Position numbers and translations under genes: made by a program. Positions 44,561 through 53,270 of a DNA stretch of 64,000 nucleotides are shown here, in pieces. The stretch covers positions 1 to 64,000 of the forward strand of contig CBFIIW010000014.1 of the NCBI GenBank assembly GCA_965662775.1, given 5' to 3'. This stretch comes from UBA7985 sp002690455. Its GTDB lineage: Bacteria; Pseudomonadota; Alphaproteobacteria; UBA7985. Position 1 is the stretch's first letter; each line of letters starts with the position of its first letter. The notes under the pieces are model-generated. The model searched no databases, had not been told where the DNA came from, and was given only the letters and a program-made list of their open reading frames with translations.

Positions 44561-46351
44561 TTAGATCCCCCAGATGAAGGCGATCAGCGGTGTTCCAATC
44601 ACCACGATCAGGATTTCCAGCGGCAATCCCATACGCCAGTAGTCGCCGAACCGGTATCCCCCTGGGCCCATGACCAAAAGGTTATTCTGGTGCCCGATGG
44701 GCGTCAGGAAGGCACAGGACGCACCCAAGGCCACGGCCATCAGAAAAGCGTCCTGTGAGGAACCAATCTCATGGGCAACCGTCGCCGCGATGGGTGCCAT
44801 TACCACTGCGGTCGCCGCATTGTTCATGATGTCCGACAGAGTCATGGTCACGACCATAATCAGCCCGAGCAGCAGCAGCGGCCCAAGTGCCCCTGCGGCC
44901 AAAACCACGCCGTCAGCAACGAGCGCAGTGGCGCCAGTCTGTTCCAGCGCGTCGCCCAGCGGGATCATGGCACCGAGCAGCACAATGATCGGCCAATCAA
45001 TGGATTGGTAAAGTTTACGCGGGTCAATCCGACCGAGCAGCAGCATGCCGACAACCGCCGCGGCAAAGGCGATGGCAATGGGTATGCCGAGAAAGGCAGT
45101 CGCACCAATCGCCAGCGCGAACAGTCCCAGCGGCAGCCAGTCGTTCTTCTGACTCTGGCCAAGCATCAGGGCACGCTGGGCCAGTGGCACGGCGCCGAGT
45201 TCATTGATGGTGTCAGGCAGGGTCGAGCCTTCGCCCTGCAGCAGAAGTACATCCCCCGCGCGAAGGCGAACCCGGCCGATGCGCTCCTGAATCGGCGTGC
45301 CTTCACGCGCGATGGCAAGCAGGTTGGCTCCATACTTCCGGCGCAGATATAGGCTGCGCGGGGAACGGCCCTCAACGCGGGAGCCGGGCAAGATCACAGC
45401 TTCCATTAGCGCGACGTGCTCAGAGGTCATGTGCTCCTCGACAAAGGCATCGGCCCCGGCCAACTCAAGCTGCTGCGCGTCTAGGAAGTCCTGCAACACG
45501 TTGGGCCCGGCCTGTACCATCAGGATGTCGCCCTTGCGAATGTGGCGCAGGCGAAGGTTTCCGAACAGCTTGGTGGCACCGCGGATGATACCGACTACCT
45601 GCAACCCACCATCGGACAGACCCTCAAGGCGGTAAATTTGTTCGTTGATCAGGGGGTGGTCTTCGGGAATGAGGATTTCGGTCACGTAGTCCTTGATCTC
45701 GAACTGCGGCTGTTCGCCCTGTGGCGAGCGGCGCTTCTGCGGGATCAGTCGCCAGCCGACCAGCAGCAGGAACACCAGCCCGGCAAAGGCCATGACGCCA
45801 CCGACGGGGGAGAAGGCGAACAGGCCGAAGGGCTCGCCCGTGATCTGCTCGCGGTAGTTGGAGACAATGATGTTTGGCGGCGTGCCGATCAATGTCGTCA
45901 GTCCCCCGAGAATGGTGCCAAAAGACAGCGGCATCAGCACCTGGCTTGGCCGCTTGGACATGGACAGCGCCACGGGCATCAGCAGGGCCAGCGCGCCGAC
46001 GTTGTTCATAAAGCCTGAGAGCAGAGCGGCGATCCCGGTTAGAGCAGCCATGAAGGCCAGTGGCCGGTCGGACAGGCGCTCCAGTGGCCCGGCAAGTCGA
46101 TCGATCACGCCGCTGTCCTGCAGCGCTTTGGAGAGCACGAGCACCAGGGCAACGGTGATTACGGCACTCTGCGAGAAGCCCATGAAGGCATTGTCCGCCT
46201 TTACGACGCCGACCAGCACGGCGGCGACCAGCGCGGTAAGCGCGACCACGTCGTAACGCAGTCGGCCCCAGACGAAGGCGACCATAGTCAGGCCGAAGAT
46301 CGCAAAGATCAGGGCCTGATCGACGCTGAGCAGGGCGGTGTCCGTTTCCAT
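44561..46351 (-). CDS. SLC13/ArsB-type permease with two TrkA-C domains
   Basis: The 596-residue protein has two blocks of membrane helices around a central soluble part. The transport signature is FGTILGGLTTLIGTPPNIIVSN in the first half, with a second re-entrant block near the end (GASCAFLTPIGHQNNLLVMGPGGY). The middle holds two RCK-C/TrkA-C domains (about residues 215-290 and 305-385) that may bind a ligand. Such proteins carry sulfate, dicarboxylates or citrate with Na+; the substrate cannot be told. It is a single gene between the deacetylase and tRNA-Ser. Confidence 0.9.
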   Translation of the reverse strand: METDTALLSVDQALIFAIFGLTMVAFVWGRLRYDVVALTALVAAVLVGVVKADNAFMGFSQSAVITVALVLVLSKALQDSGVIDRLAGPLERLSDRPLAFMAALTGIAALLSGFMNNVGALALLMPVALSMSKRPSQVLMPLSFGTILGGLTTLIGTPPNIIVSNYREQITGEPFGLFAFSPVGGVMAFAGLVFLLLVGWRLIPQKRRSPQGEQPQFEIKDYVTEILIPEDHPLINEQIYRLEGLSDGGLQVVGIIRGATKLFGNLRLRHIRKGDILMVQAGPNVLQDFLDAQQLELAGADAFVEEHMTSEHVALMEAVILPGSRVEGRSPRSLYLRRKYGANLLAIAREGTPIQERIGRVRLRAGDVLLLQGEGSTLPDTINELGAVPLAQRALMLGQSQKNDWLPLGLFALAIGATAFLGIPIAIAFAAAVVGMLLLGRIDPRKLYQSIDWPIIVLLGAMIPLGDALEQTGATALVADGVVLAAGALGPLLLLGLIMVVTMTLSDIMNNAATAVVMAPIAATVAHEIGSSQDAFLMAVALGASCAFLTPIGHQNNLLVMGPGGYRFGDYWRMGLPLEILIVVIGTPLIAFIWGI

Positions 46352-46509
46352 GCCACGTTGTTACCCGGCCTTAACGCCTAAAGCGAGGGCGCGCAGGCAT
46401 GGCGGCTGCCCCCTTGTGGTGAGAAATGCAAGATTGCAGGCTTGGCGGAACCGATTTATAGAAGGCCCTCCGGTGTCGGCCCAGAGGGGAAGGGCACGGG
46501 AATGAGCGC

Positions 46510-46599
46510 GGAGAGGTGGCCGAGCGGCTGAAGGCGCTCCCCTGCTAAGGGAGTATACGGGAGACCGTATCGTGGGTTCGAATCCCATCCTCTCCGCCA
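46510..46599 (+). tRNA. tRNA-Ser (anticodon GCU)
   Basis: The sequence folds as a class II tRNA. The acceptor stem GGAGAGG pairs with CCTCTCC, the anticodon stem-loop CTCCCCTGCTAAGGGAG carries GCT at 46544-46546, a long variable arm (TACGGGAGACCGTA) follows, the T-arm contains GTTCGAATC, and CCA is encoded. It decodes AGC/AGU codons. A run of seven T follows directly, which with the stem could end transcription. Accessory-looking genes begin downstream, but no integrase or repeated tRNA end was found. Confidence 0.97.
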
Positions 46600-46882
46600 T
46601 TTTTTTCCAATAAGTTTCTTACCTCTGACAACTGGTCCGATCGCTCGAGAGACAGCCCCCAGGCTTCTTGATCCAGGACTCCGCCTGACCCCGTACGCAG
46701 CAGATCTCTTCGTCGCGCTCCTGATCCCTCTGGCCATGGATGTCGGTGACACTGAAACGCACGTCCGTTGCCCGTTCACGAGCATCTGGACCCAATGTGG
46801 CCTCGGTCGAGCAACAACATAGTTTGGCTTGGACTGGGATCTGGCCTGATACGCGGTGTTGACGGTTTAGCGACTGCGGGTC

Positions 46883-47890
46883 CTACCGGAGGCGCGCGAG
46901 GAGGTCATACCCCATGTCGGCGAACATTTTGATCATGTCCACGAAGACCCAGTTTTCCGTAAATTTATCGCCCGTTCTGAGCCAGAAATCCAAGCCGCTG
47001 ATGCCGAATTGTGCGCCTTTGGCCGGGTGCCCCAGGTAGGGACCAGATTGACAAGCAATGACACCGGCAACGCCGGAACCGGCAACAAAGTTTCCTTCGG
47101 CGAACAGGCTTTCGAGTCCGCGGACTTTGCGGTCTGGAAACGCGATAAGCCAGGGTTCCTGATGAAGCTCCTCGAACTCTCGCATGCTCAAACAAGCCCC
47201 GATGCCACCGGGGCCATACCATTTCAGATTTTCATGGAAGAAAGCCCGCATGCCCATACTCTCTAGGCCTTCCTGGTCGAATTCATTGAGGCCGTCGTAA
47301 ATCAGGGCCCGCCCCAGAGCTAGGGATTTGGCCGTTGCCTCCCTTGCCTCTGTTCCAGCAGACGCTGTTTCGGTGAGCACACCATTCACGGCCGTTGGTG
47401 CTGGAAAAACATGGCTGGCGCCGCGTGGCTTGGGCAGAAGGTTGATGCCAAGCTGTTCACACCAGTCGACTAAATCCAACTGGAATTGTACATCCACGAT
47501 CTGACCGGCTTCGACTTTGAGAAACTCGCCCCATCGGATCCGAACCTGTTCCGCCCGCGCTGGTATGCCGAGAAAGGGAGAGGTTTGTGTGCCGATAAAG
47601 TATCCAGTGGCACCGACCCACTGACCTTCGTCCCCTTGGCCCTCGGGGGTAGCATTGGACAAGCCAGCGATCAAAATGTGCGTTTCGCGCCAAAAGGCCC
47701 CAAAACTCTTGCGAAACGGGTTCCAGAACTCAGCAAGGTAAGCCTCTGATCCAGTTAGACCATGGATCGGCGCCATACCCATCCAGTGGAAGTTCGGGGC
47801 AAAGTAGCGCGCAATATCTGCCGTGTTGGCAGCATCCAAGTCTCGCCACAGCCTGAGCACCAGTTCCTTGTTTGACTGTGGAATGTTCAT
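46883..47890 (-). CDS. Tandem SnoaL/NTF2-like protein
   Basis: The 335-residue protein appears to have two SnoaL-like (NTF2 fold) halves, about 1-150 and about 185-335. Each begins with a helix such as ELVLRLWRDLDAANTADIARYFAPNF and ends with strands like VQIVDVQFQLDLVDWCEQLG or FTENWVFVDMIKMFADMG. Such folds form ligand pockets in polyketide cyclases, ester cyclases, dehydratases and related enzymes. I see no conserved catalytic pair, so function is open. A ribosome site AAGGA precedes the ATG. It stands alone on the minus strand, with the duplicated protein upstream. Confidence 0.75.
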   Translation of the reverse strand: MNIPQSNKELVLRLWRDLDAANTADIARYFAPNFHWMGMAPIHGLTGSEAYLAEFWNPFRKSFGAFWRETHILIAGLSNATPEGQGDEGQWVGATGYFIGTQTSPFLGIPARAEQVRIRWGEFLKVEAGQIVDVQFQLDLVDWCEQLGINLLPKPRGASHVFPAPTAVNGVLTETASAGTEAREATAKSLALGRALIYDGLNEFDQEGLESMGMRAFFHENLKWYGPGGIGACLSMREFEELHQEPWLIAFPDRKVRGLESLFAEGNFVAGSGVAGVIACQSGPYLGHPAKGAQFGISGLDFWLRTGDKFTENWVFVDMIKMFADMGYDLLARLR

Positions 47891-48063
47891 GACTGTCCTT
47901 ATCCTGCTTCTTTGTCATCTGACTGTTTGTGGATTGCAATGCCGCGCAGGCGGATCGCATCGACCCCCTGCGCACGCATCTTGGTCGTCAAAAGCGGCCT
48001 GTCAGACCTCTCGGCCTTTCAGCAGTGTGAGCGCCTTTGCCTGCAGCCCAGCCGCTTTGGTCT

Positions 48064-48678
48064 TTAAAGTAGGCGGTTGGCCATAACGTTGCCATTCCAG
48101 GCCGCGGAGCCCCAGTACTTCATCTGCCACTCCGTAAATGCCTGATCCTCGCTCAGTGCATCTGTCACTTTGCCGAAGCTTTCTTCGTCAGCAAAGTGCG
48201 CCTCAAAACCGAACTGACCCACGCCCGAGCCTTGGATGCCATAAAGCGCCGCTGACTCACAACCTGCGCTGGACCAGATTTTTCCCGATTCCGTTGCAGA
48301 GGCCATCATCGTCTCAAGGCTTTCTGGTGTGAAGCGCCAGTGTGCCAAAAAGCCGATATCCTTTAGCGAAGTCTCTGTGACCCGAAGGATTTCGCGGTTA
48401 AGATCATGGCTGATGAATTCGAACTGTCCCTGAAAAGCCATCTGCCAGGACTGCGCTTCCGAGTCATTATTGAAGGCCTGACGCAGCACGGCGTTCTGAT
48501 GCCCGGTTTTGGTAGCAACATGAAAGCCATAGTGGCCAACTGCTGATCCACCGAGAGCCCAGAGGCCGGTGCCAGCCTTTCCATTGCTCAGCCGGGACCA
48601 AATACTCTGCGCCTGAGTTGCTGCTGCCATTGTGGTTCCGAGGCTTTCGGCCTTGAACGCCCAAAACGAGATAAACAT
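48064..48678 (-). CDS. Protein with two internal repeats, unknown function
   Basis: The protein of about 204 residues contains two similar halves. In the first, FKAESLGTTMAAATQAQSIW precedes GSAVGHYGFHV and SEAQSWQMAF. In the second, FTPESLETMMASATESGKIW precedes GSGVGQFGFEA and AFTEWQMKYW. The alternating strands and helices suggest paired ferredoxin-like (ABM-like) domains, but no family is recognised. ATG 48678 follows AGGAGA at good spacing. Upstream is a 300-bp AT-rich gap that must hold its promoter. Confidence 0.7.
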   Translation of the reverse strand: MFISFWAFKAESLGTTMAAATQAQSIWSRLSNGKAGTGLWALGGSAVGHYGFHVATKTGHQNAVLRQAFNNDSEAQSWQMAFQGQFEFISHDLNREILRVTETSLKDIGFLAHWRFTPESLETMMASATESGKIWSSAGCESAALYGIQGSGVGQFGFEAHFADEESFGKVTDALSEDQAFTEWQMKYWGSAAWNGNVMANRLL

Positions 48679-48693
48679 CGATTCTCTCCTCAT

Positions 48694-49008
48694 TATCTGA
48701 TGAACAAAATAACTTTACTGAGCTTTCAGATGAAAACTTGGGAATAGGTAAATGACAATATATTACATTATTTTTAATATAAAATATTAAATTAATTTTT
48801 AAAGTAAGATCGTATTTCAATATTTAAAAATAGCACCCTTTTTAGGATTTCAAATCTATCAATTCATCTATTTATTGAGAGCTGATAATATACAGCCGAC
48901 TGAATAGAATTCAGTCACTAATGAAAGATATCACGGATGATATGCGCCGATGAGGCCACACACGGGATGGACGGATATCTTAGTTGTGTGGCTGGCGCGT
49001 TGCACCCA
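48694..49008. other. Very AT-rich intergenic region
   Basis: Most of 48700-48900 is A and T (for example ATATTAAATTAATTTTTAAA), unlike the GC-rich surroundings, and it contains no plausible gene. It separates two minus-strand genes and probably carries the promoter of the duplicated protein. The base bias could mark acquired DNA or a nucleoid-protein-silenced promoter. Confidence 0.7.
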
Positions 49009-49725
49009 CTAGCGGGGGCAGAGCATGCTTCGCTTTCCTGAGAGATACTCCGCCTTGATCGTTTTCGCGCGATCCGGGCCGAAGCTGCTGAAATGGCCGG
49101 CGTGTACCACCGACAGTGGCATGTCACAGAGGCGGTTGAGGCTCTCCATCATCTGCTCTGGCACCGAGTGATACAGGTGGTCGTACAGAATGCCGTCGTA
49201 TAGGGCGTCACCCGTGAAAACCGTGCCTGTCGCAGCCTCCCACAGCGCCACGGACCCCGGTGAATGTCCAGGTAGGTGCAGGACCTGAAATTGCCTATCA
49301 CCGAGGTCGATGACGTCGCCCTCATCGATCGTGCCGGTCAGCGGGGCGGGTTGGTAGCACCAGGTGTTGATATCAAAGTCCCTCGAAGGTTCTGCTCGGA
49401 TTACAGTCGCATCAAGCAGGTCGCAAACCGTGTTTTCCCGCGTCGGTTTGGCGAAAATATCAGCCTCCAGACCGTGGCCCAACCGCTGGTCGAACTGACA
49501 AAGCCCGCCGGCGTGGTCATGGTGACTATGGGTGCAGACCGCGATTACCGGACGCTCACTCAGGCGCGCAACAGTCCCGGACATTGATTGCAGCCCAAAA
49601 CCGGTATCGATGATCAGATCGCGGTCCCGCCCCCTGATGTGCCAGATGTTGCAGCGCCAGTCGGCTGCAATACCGGTTTCGAGCAGCCGGGTTACGCCGT
49701 TGTCAAACGATTGGGTTTCGAACAT
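49009..49725 (-). CDS. MBL-fold metallo-hydrolase
   Basis: The protein of about 238 residues has the metallo-beta-lactamase zinc site: THSHHDHAGG (HxHxDH), a later histidine in LPGHSPGSVALWE, an aspartate in FTGDALYDG and a final histidine in VVHAGHFSSFG. The family includes glyoxalase II and lactonases; the exact reaction is unclear. I chose ATG 49725 because GAGGGA lies nine bases upstream; ATG 49752 would add nine residues. It is divergent from the photolyase-like gene. Confidence 0.87.
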   Translation of the reverse strand: MFETQSFDNGVTRLLETGIAADWRCNIWHIRGRDRDLIIDTGFGLQSMSGTVARLSERPVIAVCTHSHHDHAGGLCQFDQRLGHGLEADIFAKPTRENTVCDLLDATVIRAEPSRDFDINTWCYQPAPLTGTIDEGDVIDLGDRQFQVLHLPGHSPGSVALWEAATGTVFTGDALYDGILYDHLYHSVPEQMMESLNRLCDMPLSVVHAGHFSSFGPDRAKTIKAEYLSGKRSMLCPR

Positions 49726-49870
49726 CCGCAGCTGTCCCTCGTTCCTCGCCATTCTTGCCGTCCAAGTCTCGCCCACTGAGCAAGGGTGGCTGCGTGGCAA
49801 TTTGGCACTTTTCAGGCGCGGTTAAAAGCTTACCTCCCGCTCCAAGTCTGCTTCAACCTTCGGGGTATCG

Positions 49871-51166
49871 ATGACCCTCTCGCTCTTCGACGAAGATCCC
49901 ATGGCCGGGGCTGCTTCTGCACTGCCCTTCGACGGATCGCTTCAGCCCACGCTGGCGGCGGCCTGCGCCCGGTTGCAGGCATTTCTGCCTCAGTCCGGTA
50001 AGCACTACGCTGCACAACGGAATTTCGACTTTGGCCCCGGCAAACACCACAACGTGTCCGGCCTCTCGCCCTGGCTCCGCCATCGGATCATCACAGAAAC
50101 TGAAGTGCTCGAAGCAGTGCTCCGCGTGCAGTCGGCTGAAAGTGCTGAGAAGTTTATTCAGGAGGTGTTCTGGCGCGGTTACTTCAAGGGCTGGCTGGAG
50201 CACCGGCCCGAGGTCTGGCAGCGCTATCGCCGTCGCGTCACCGACGTGCTGAGAGAGTTGGAGACTGACGCCGCGCTACGCGGACGCTACGAGGATGCAG
50301 TCGCAGGCCGCACCGGGATTGCGTGCTTCGACGCCTGGGCGGAGGAGCTGATGACGACCAACTATCTGCACAACCATGCACGGATGTGGTTTGCGAGCAT
50401 CTGGATTTTCACGCTGCGCCTGCCGTGGGAGCTGGGTGCCGACTTTTTCTTTCGTAACCTGCTCGATGGGGACGCGGCCTCTAACACCTGTTCTTGGCGG
50501 TGGGTCGGGGGCCTGCACACAGCGGGAAAGACTTACCTTGCGCGTGCCTCGAACATTCGCGAATACACAGCTGGGCGGTTCGACCCGGAAGGCCAGTTGG
50601 CGGGCATTGCGCCAGCGCTGGAAGAACCGCCATTGGGTCCGCGTACTCCGCCGATTTTTGCCAACCCGGATCTGGCGGGGCAGAGGGTCGGTATTTTGAT
50701 CACGGCAGAGGACTGCGCGGCAACAGGGCTGGATACGGAGCCGGTTGGAGCCTTTGTGCCGGTTGCGTTGGCTTCGTGGAGTGCGCCTGTGCCGCGTTCT
50801 TTGCAGCCCACCGCACCAGCGGTCGAGAGGTTTGCAATGTCGGCGGTTGAGGCGGCGGCGCAGGCAGCGGAGGGACGTCTCGGGCTGTCGGCCACTCGTC
50901 TGGGTACAGACGCCTCAGATGCCGCTGACACGGCTGCAGCCCTTGCCGATTGGGCAAAGGCGCATCGGCTGGACTGTATTGCGACCGCGCGCATGCCCAT
51001 CGGTCCGCAGCGGCAAGCCGTACGCCTGTCCATGCGTGACCTGGCCACGCCGTTGGTTGAGTTGGACCGGCTGTACGACCGTTTGACCTGGCCGCATGCG
51101 CGGGCCGGGTTCTTCGGGCTGAAGAAGCAGATCCCGAGCATCTTGCGCGACCTCGGCTTGTCCTGA
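49871..51166 (+). CDS. Photolyase-like FAD-binding protein with reversed domain order
   Basis: The 431-residue protein has the photolyase/cryptochrome FAD-binding helical core at the N-terminus (about residues 30-260): a FIQEVFWRGYF segment, then LHNHARMWFASIW (from residue 166) and DGDAASNTCSWRW (N205, W209, W211). The C-terminal half (about 270-431) looks like an alpha/beta Rossmann domain (VGILITAEDCAATG..., ADWAKAHRLDCIATARMPIG), the place of the photolyase antenna domain but on the other side of the core. Usual photolyases have the alpha/beta domain first. It may repair DNA with light, sense light, or do something else. The ATG gives MTLSLFDEDP. The copper amine oxidase lies 34 bp downstream on the other strand. 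Confidence 0.82.
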   Translation: MTLSLFDEDPMAGAASALPFDGSLQPTLAAACARLQAFLPQSGKHYAAQRNFDFGPGKHHNVSGLSPWLRHRIITETEVLEAVLRVQSAESAEKFIQEVFWRGYFKGWLEHRPEVWQRYRRRVTDVLRELETDAALRGRYEDAVAGRTGIACFDAWAEELMTTNYLHNHARMWFASIWIFTLRLPWELGADFFFRNLLDGDAASNTCSWRWVGGLHTAGKTYLARASNIREYTAGRFDPEGQLAGIAPALEEPPLGPRTPPIFANPDLAGQRVGILITAEDCAATGLDTEPVGAFVPVALASWSAPVPRSLQPTAPAVERFAMSAVEAAAQAAEGRLGLSATRLGTDASDAADTAAALADWAKAHRLDCIATARMPIGPQRQAVRLSMRDLATPLVELDRLYDRLTWPHARAGFFGLKKQIPSILRDLGLS

Positions 51167-51200
51167 GCCTCCCAACCAGCCCTAATCAGCGCAACTCAGA

Positions 51201-53087
51201 TTAGCTGGTGATGGCGTGCGGGGGCAGGTCCAGCGCCGGGTTCTGATCAAAAAAACCTTCGGGCATCCAGTGCAGCGACGCATAGACCACCGGCTGCACC
51301 GGCCAGTCTTCAGGGCGCGGCAGATGGTGAAAATTCATCGTGTACCAGACTACGAGGTCTTCATCTTCAAGCGATCGGTCGGCCTCGATCCAGCGGGGCA
51401 GACCGTCCCCGCCCGGATGTTGGTTTGGGAACCAGCCCGCAGGGTATAGCTGCTCCGGGTCATATTGTGTCGCCCAGAAATGCTTGAACATAAATCCAGC
51501 ACGCTGAGCCACGGGTGAGTCGGGTTGCAGGTAAGGCAGGGTATTCTGCCCCGGGACCAGCCGATACGCGGTGTGCTGGCCCACCGCGTTGGTCTGGGTG
51601 GTATTGACGATTTTCCAAGACCGAGAGCGGGAGATGTCGATTTCCCGTGCCGCCTCACTCTCGCGGCTGAGTGGGCGCTCGACGATAGTGACTGCATTGC
51701 CATACGGATTGTTAGGGCCCAGAGGTGCAGCCTCGAAATCCTGTTCACGCACTGCGTTGTCGGGTCCGTCTACACACATGTCGAAGCGGAAGTTGAAGGA
51801 ATGCTGGTGTACGTGGCTTGCAATGCTAGGGGCGATCAGCGCGCCGTATTTGGGTTGTTCACCTGGCGCGACGGCGGTGGGGAAGGGGATGCCAGTCGCC
51901 TTGATTTCAGTGCCGATGGTGCCGTCCTGATAGAAATACCAGAAGAAACCGTAAACGTAGTTGCCAATGGTAGCGATCGAGGAAATCACCAGCCGCCGAG
52001 AGCGCACAGCCCGGAACTTACCCGTGTGCGAGTCCGTGTGCTTCCACAGCAGGCCGTAGTCCTCTTCGTGCATGCACACGGCATTGCGGATCGGCGTTGG
52101 GTTGCCGTGCCAGTCGTGCGCGCAGACGTCGAAGTAGTGGATATGCCCCAGGCAGTCACAGCCGAGTTTTAGGCTGTCCAGCGCTGTGCCAATGCCGTAT
52201 TCGCCGGTATCAAAGGCGTTGCGGCGAAAGTTTCCGCCTGTTGGATCGCCGTAGGGCACGACCATTTCGGCCATCGACGCTCGGTTCATGATCGGTCTCA
52301 GCCGTCCGTCGTCTTCATAGCCTATATCGTGCAGCACCAGTCCTTCGCGCAGGTCGAAGCCCACGCGGACGTTCCAGCGCTGCCAGCGAACAGCGTAGCC
52401 ATCGACCTCGAAGCTTGGCCCCTCAGGCTGTTTGATATCGAGCGGCTTAACGTCACTGCGTAAGCCTTCGCTGGGCCTGATCGCAGCAGAGTCGGGTGGC
52501 AGGGGTACGACGCCAAAGTCATCCACGCGCAGCACCTTGCCCGCGGCCAGATCCATAACCGGATGCAGGTTGGCGATTGGGCGGCCGTAGCGATTGTCGC
52601 CGGCGTCATTTATCACCCAGCAATGGCAATAGGCGATGCGTTTGCCTTGCTCTTCTTCAATACCGAAGTTGCCAGGTGCCCAGGTCTCGATCAGCACAGT
52701 GTCGAGGTCGGTGATCCCGCGTTTGGACAGCGCTTCAATAACGCGGGGATCGGCCTTTGCGATGGCATCGCTGGCGTCAAACTCGTCGGGGGGAATACGT
52801 GCCTGGACCCCCGCCACGTGCTCCCAAGACAGCAGTTCACCCTGATCCAGATCGACCCGACCGCGCAGCGTACGGTTCCCCGGACGCTCATAGCAACATA
52901 CATAGGCGCGCCGGGGTGGGACGGTCCCGCTGTCCCTGAAGGCAGCACGTTCGGCTCGGCTTGGTTCGTCGAGTGTGATTGTCTCGAAGAAAGCATCAGG
53001 GTCGAGGCCAGAGTGCGCCCTGATACAGTCGGCAGCGGCGGAAATTTCTTCCGGGCTCAGGGGCTCAAGTGGATGGGTAGCAGGCAT
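51201..53087 (-). CDS. Copper amine oxidase (primary-amine oxidase)
   Basis: The 628-residue enzyme has the TPQ-cofactor tyrosine at residue 377 in IGNYVYGFFWYF, the copper histidines in HVHQHSFNF (HxH) and a further histidine near FHHLPRPEDWPVQP, and the FDTGEYG active-site block. These are the marks of the family that oxidises primary amines to aldehydes with H2O2 and ammonia. The residue after the cofactor tyrosine is normally Asp or Glu (NYD/EY); here it is Val. No signal peptide is seen, so it is probably cytoplasmic. It could act on tyramine, phenethylamine or methylamine. Confidence 0.93.
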   Translation of the reverse strand: MPATHPLEPLSPEEISAAADCIRAHSGLDPDAFFETITLDEPSRAERAAFRDSGTVPPRRAYVCCYERPGNRTLRGRVDLDQGELLSWEHVAGVQARIPPDEFDASDAIAKADPRVIEALSKRGITDLDTVLIETWAPGNFGIEEEQGKRIAYCHCWVINDAGDNRYGRPIANLHPVMDLAAGKVLRVDDFGVVPLPPDSAAIRPSEGLRSDVKPLDIKQPEGPSFEVDGYAVRWQRWNVRVGFDLREGLVLHDIGYEDDGRLRPIMNRASMAEMVVPYGDPTGGNFRRNAFDTGEYGIGTALDSLKLGCDCLGHIHYFDVCAHDWHGNPTPIRNAVCMHEEDYGLLWKHTDSHTGKFRAVRSRRLVISSIATIGNYVYGFFWYFYQDGTIGTEIKATGIPFPTAVAPGEQPKYGALIAPSIASHVHQHSFNFRFDMCVDGPDNAVREQDFEAAPLGPNNPYGNAVTIVERPLSRESEAAREIDISRSRSWKIVNTTQTNAVGQHTAYRLVPGQNTLPYLQPDSPVAQRAGFMFKHFWATQYDPEQLYPAGWFPNQHPGGDGLPRWIEADRSLEDEDLVVWYTMNFHHLPRPEDWPVQPVVYASLHWMPEGFFDQNPALDLPPHAITS

Positions 53088-53270
53088 AGCGGTTCAGCTC
53101 GCTTCGGTACAATACGGGATGGATGGGATCAGGATACGCACGATCCAATACAGGCTCCCCCGATCCACCAGAGTGGTCAAGGGGCCGGGGTGTCACGCCA
53201 ACGTTAGGCAGATCGCAACCTATTGCCAGGAAATGCGATGACTCCGCTGTGCCTTGTGCCAACGCTGCTG

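Noticed and set aside
46456..46785. Short minus-strand frames over tRNA-Ser
   Set aside because: They cover a tRNA that folds fully, so the frames are chance.
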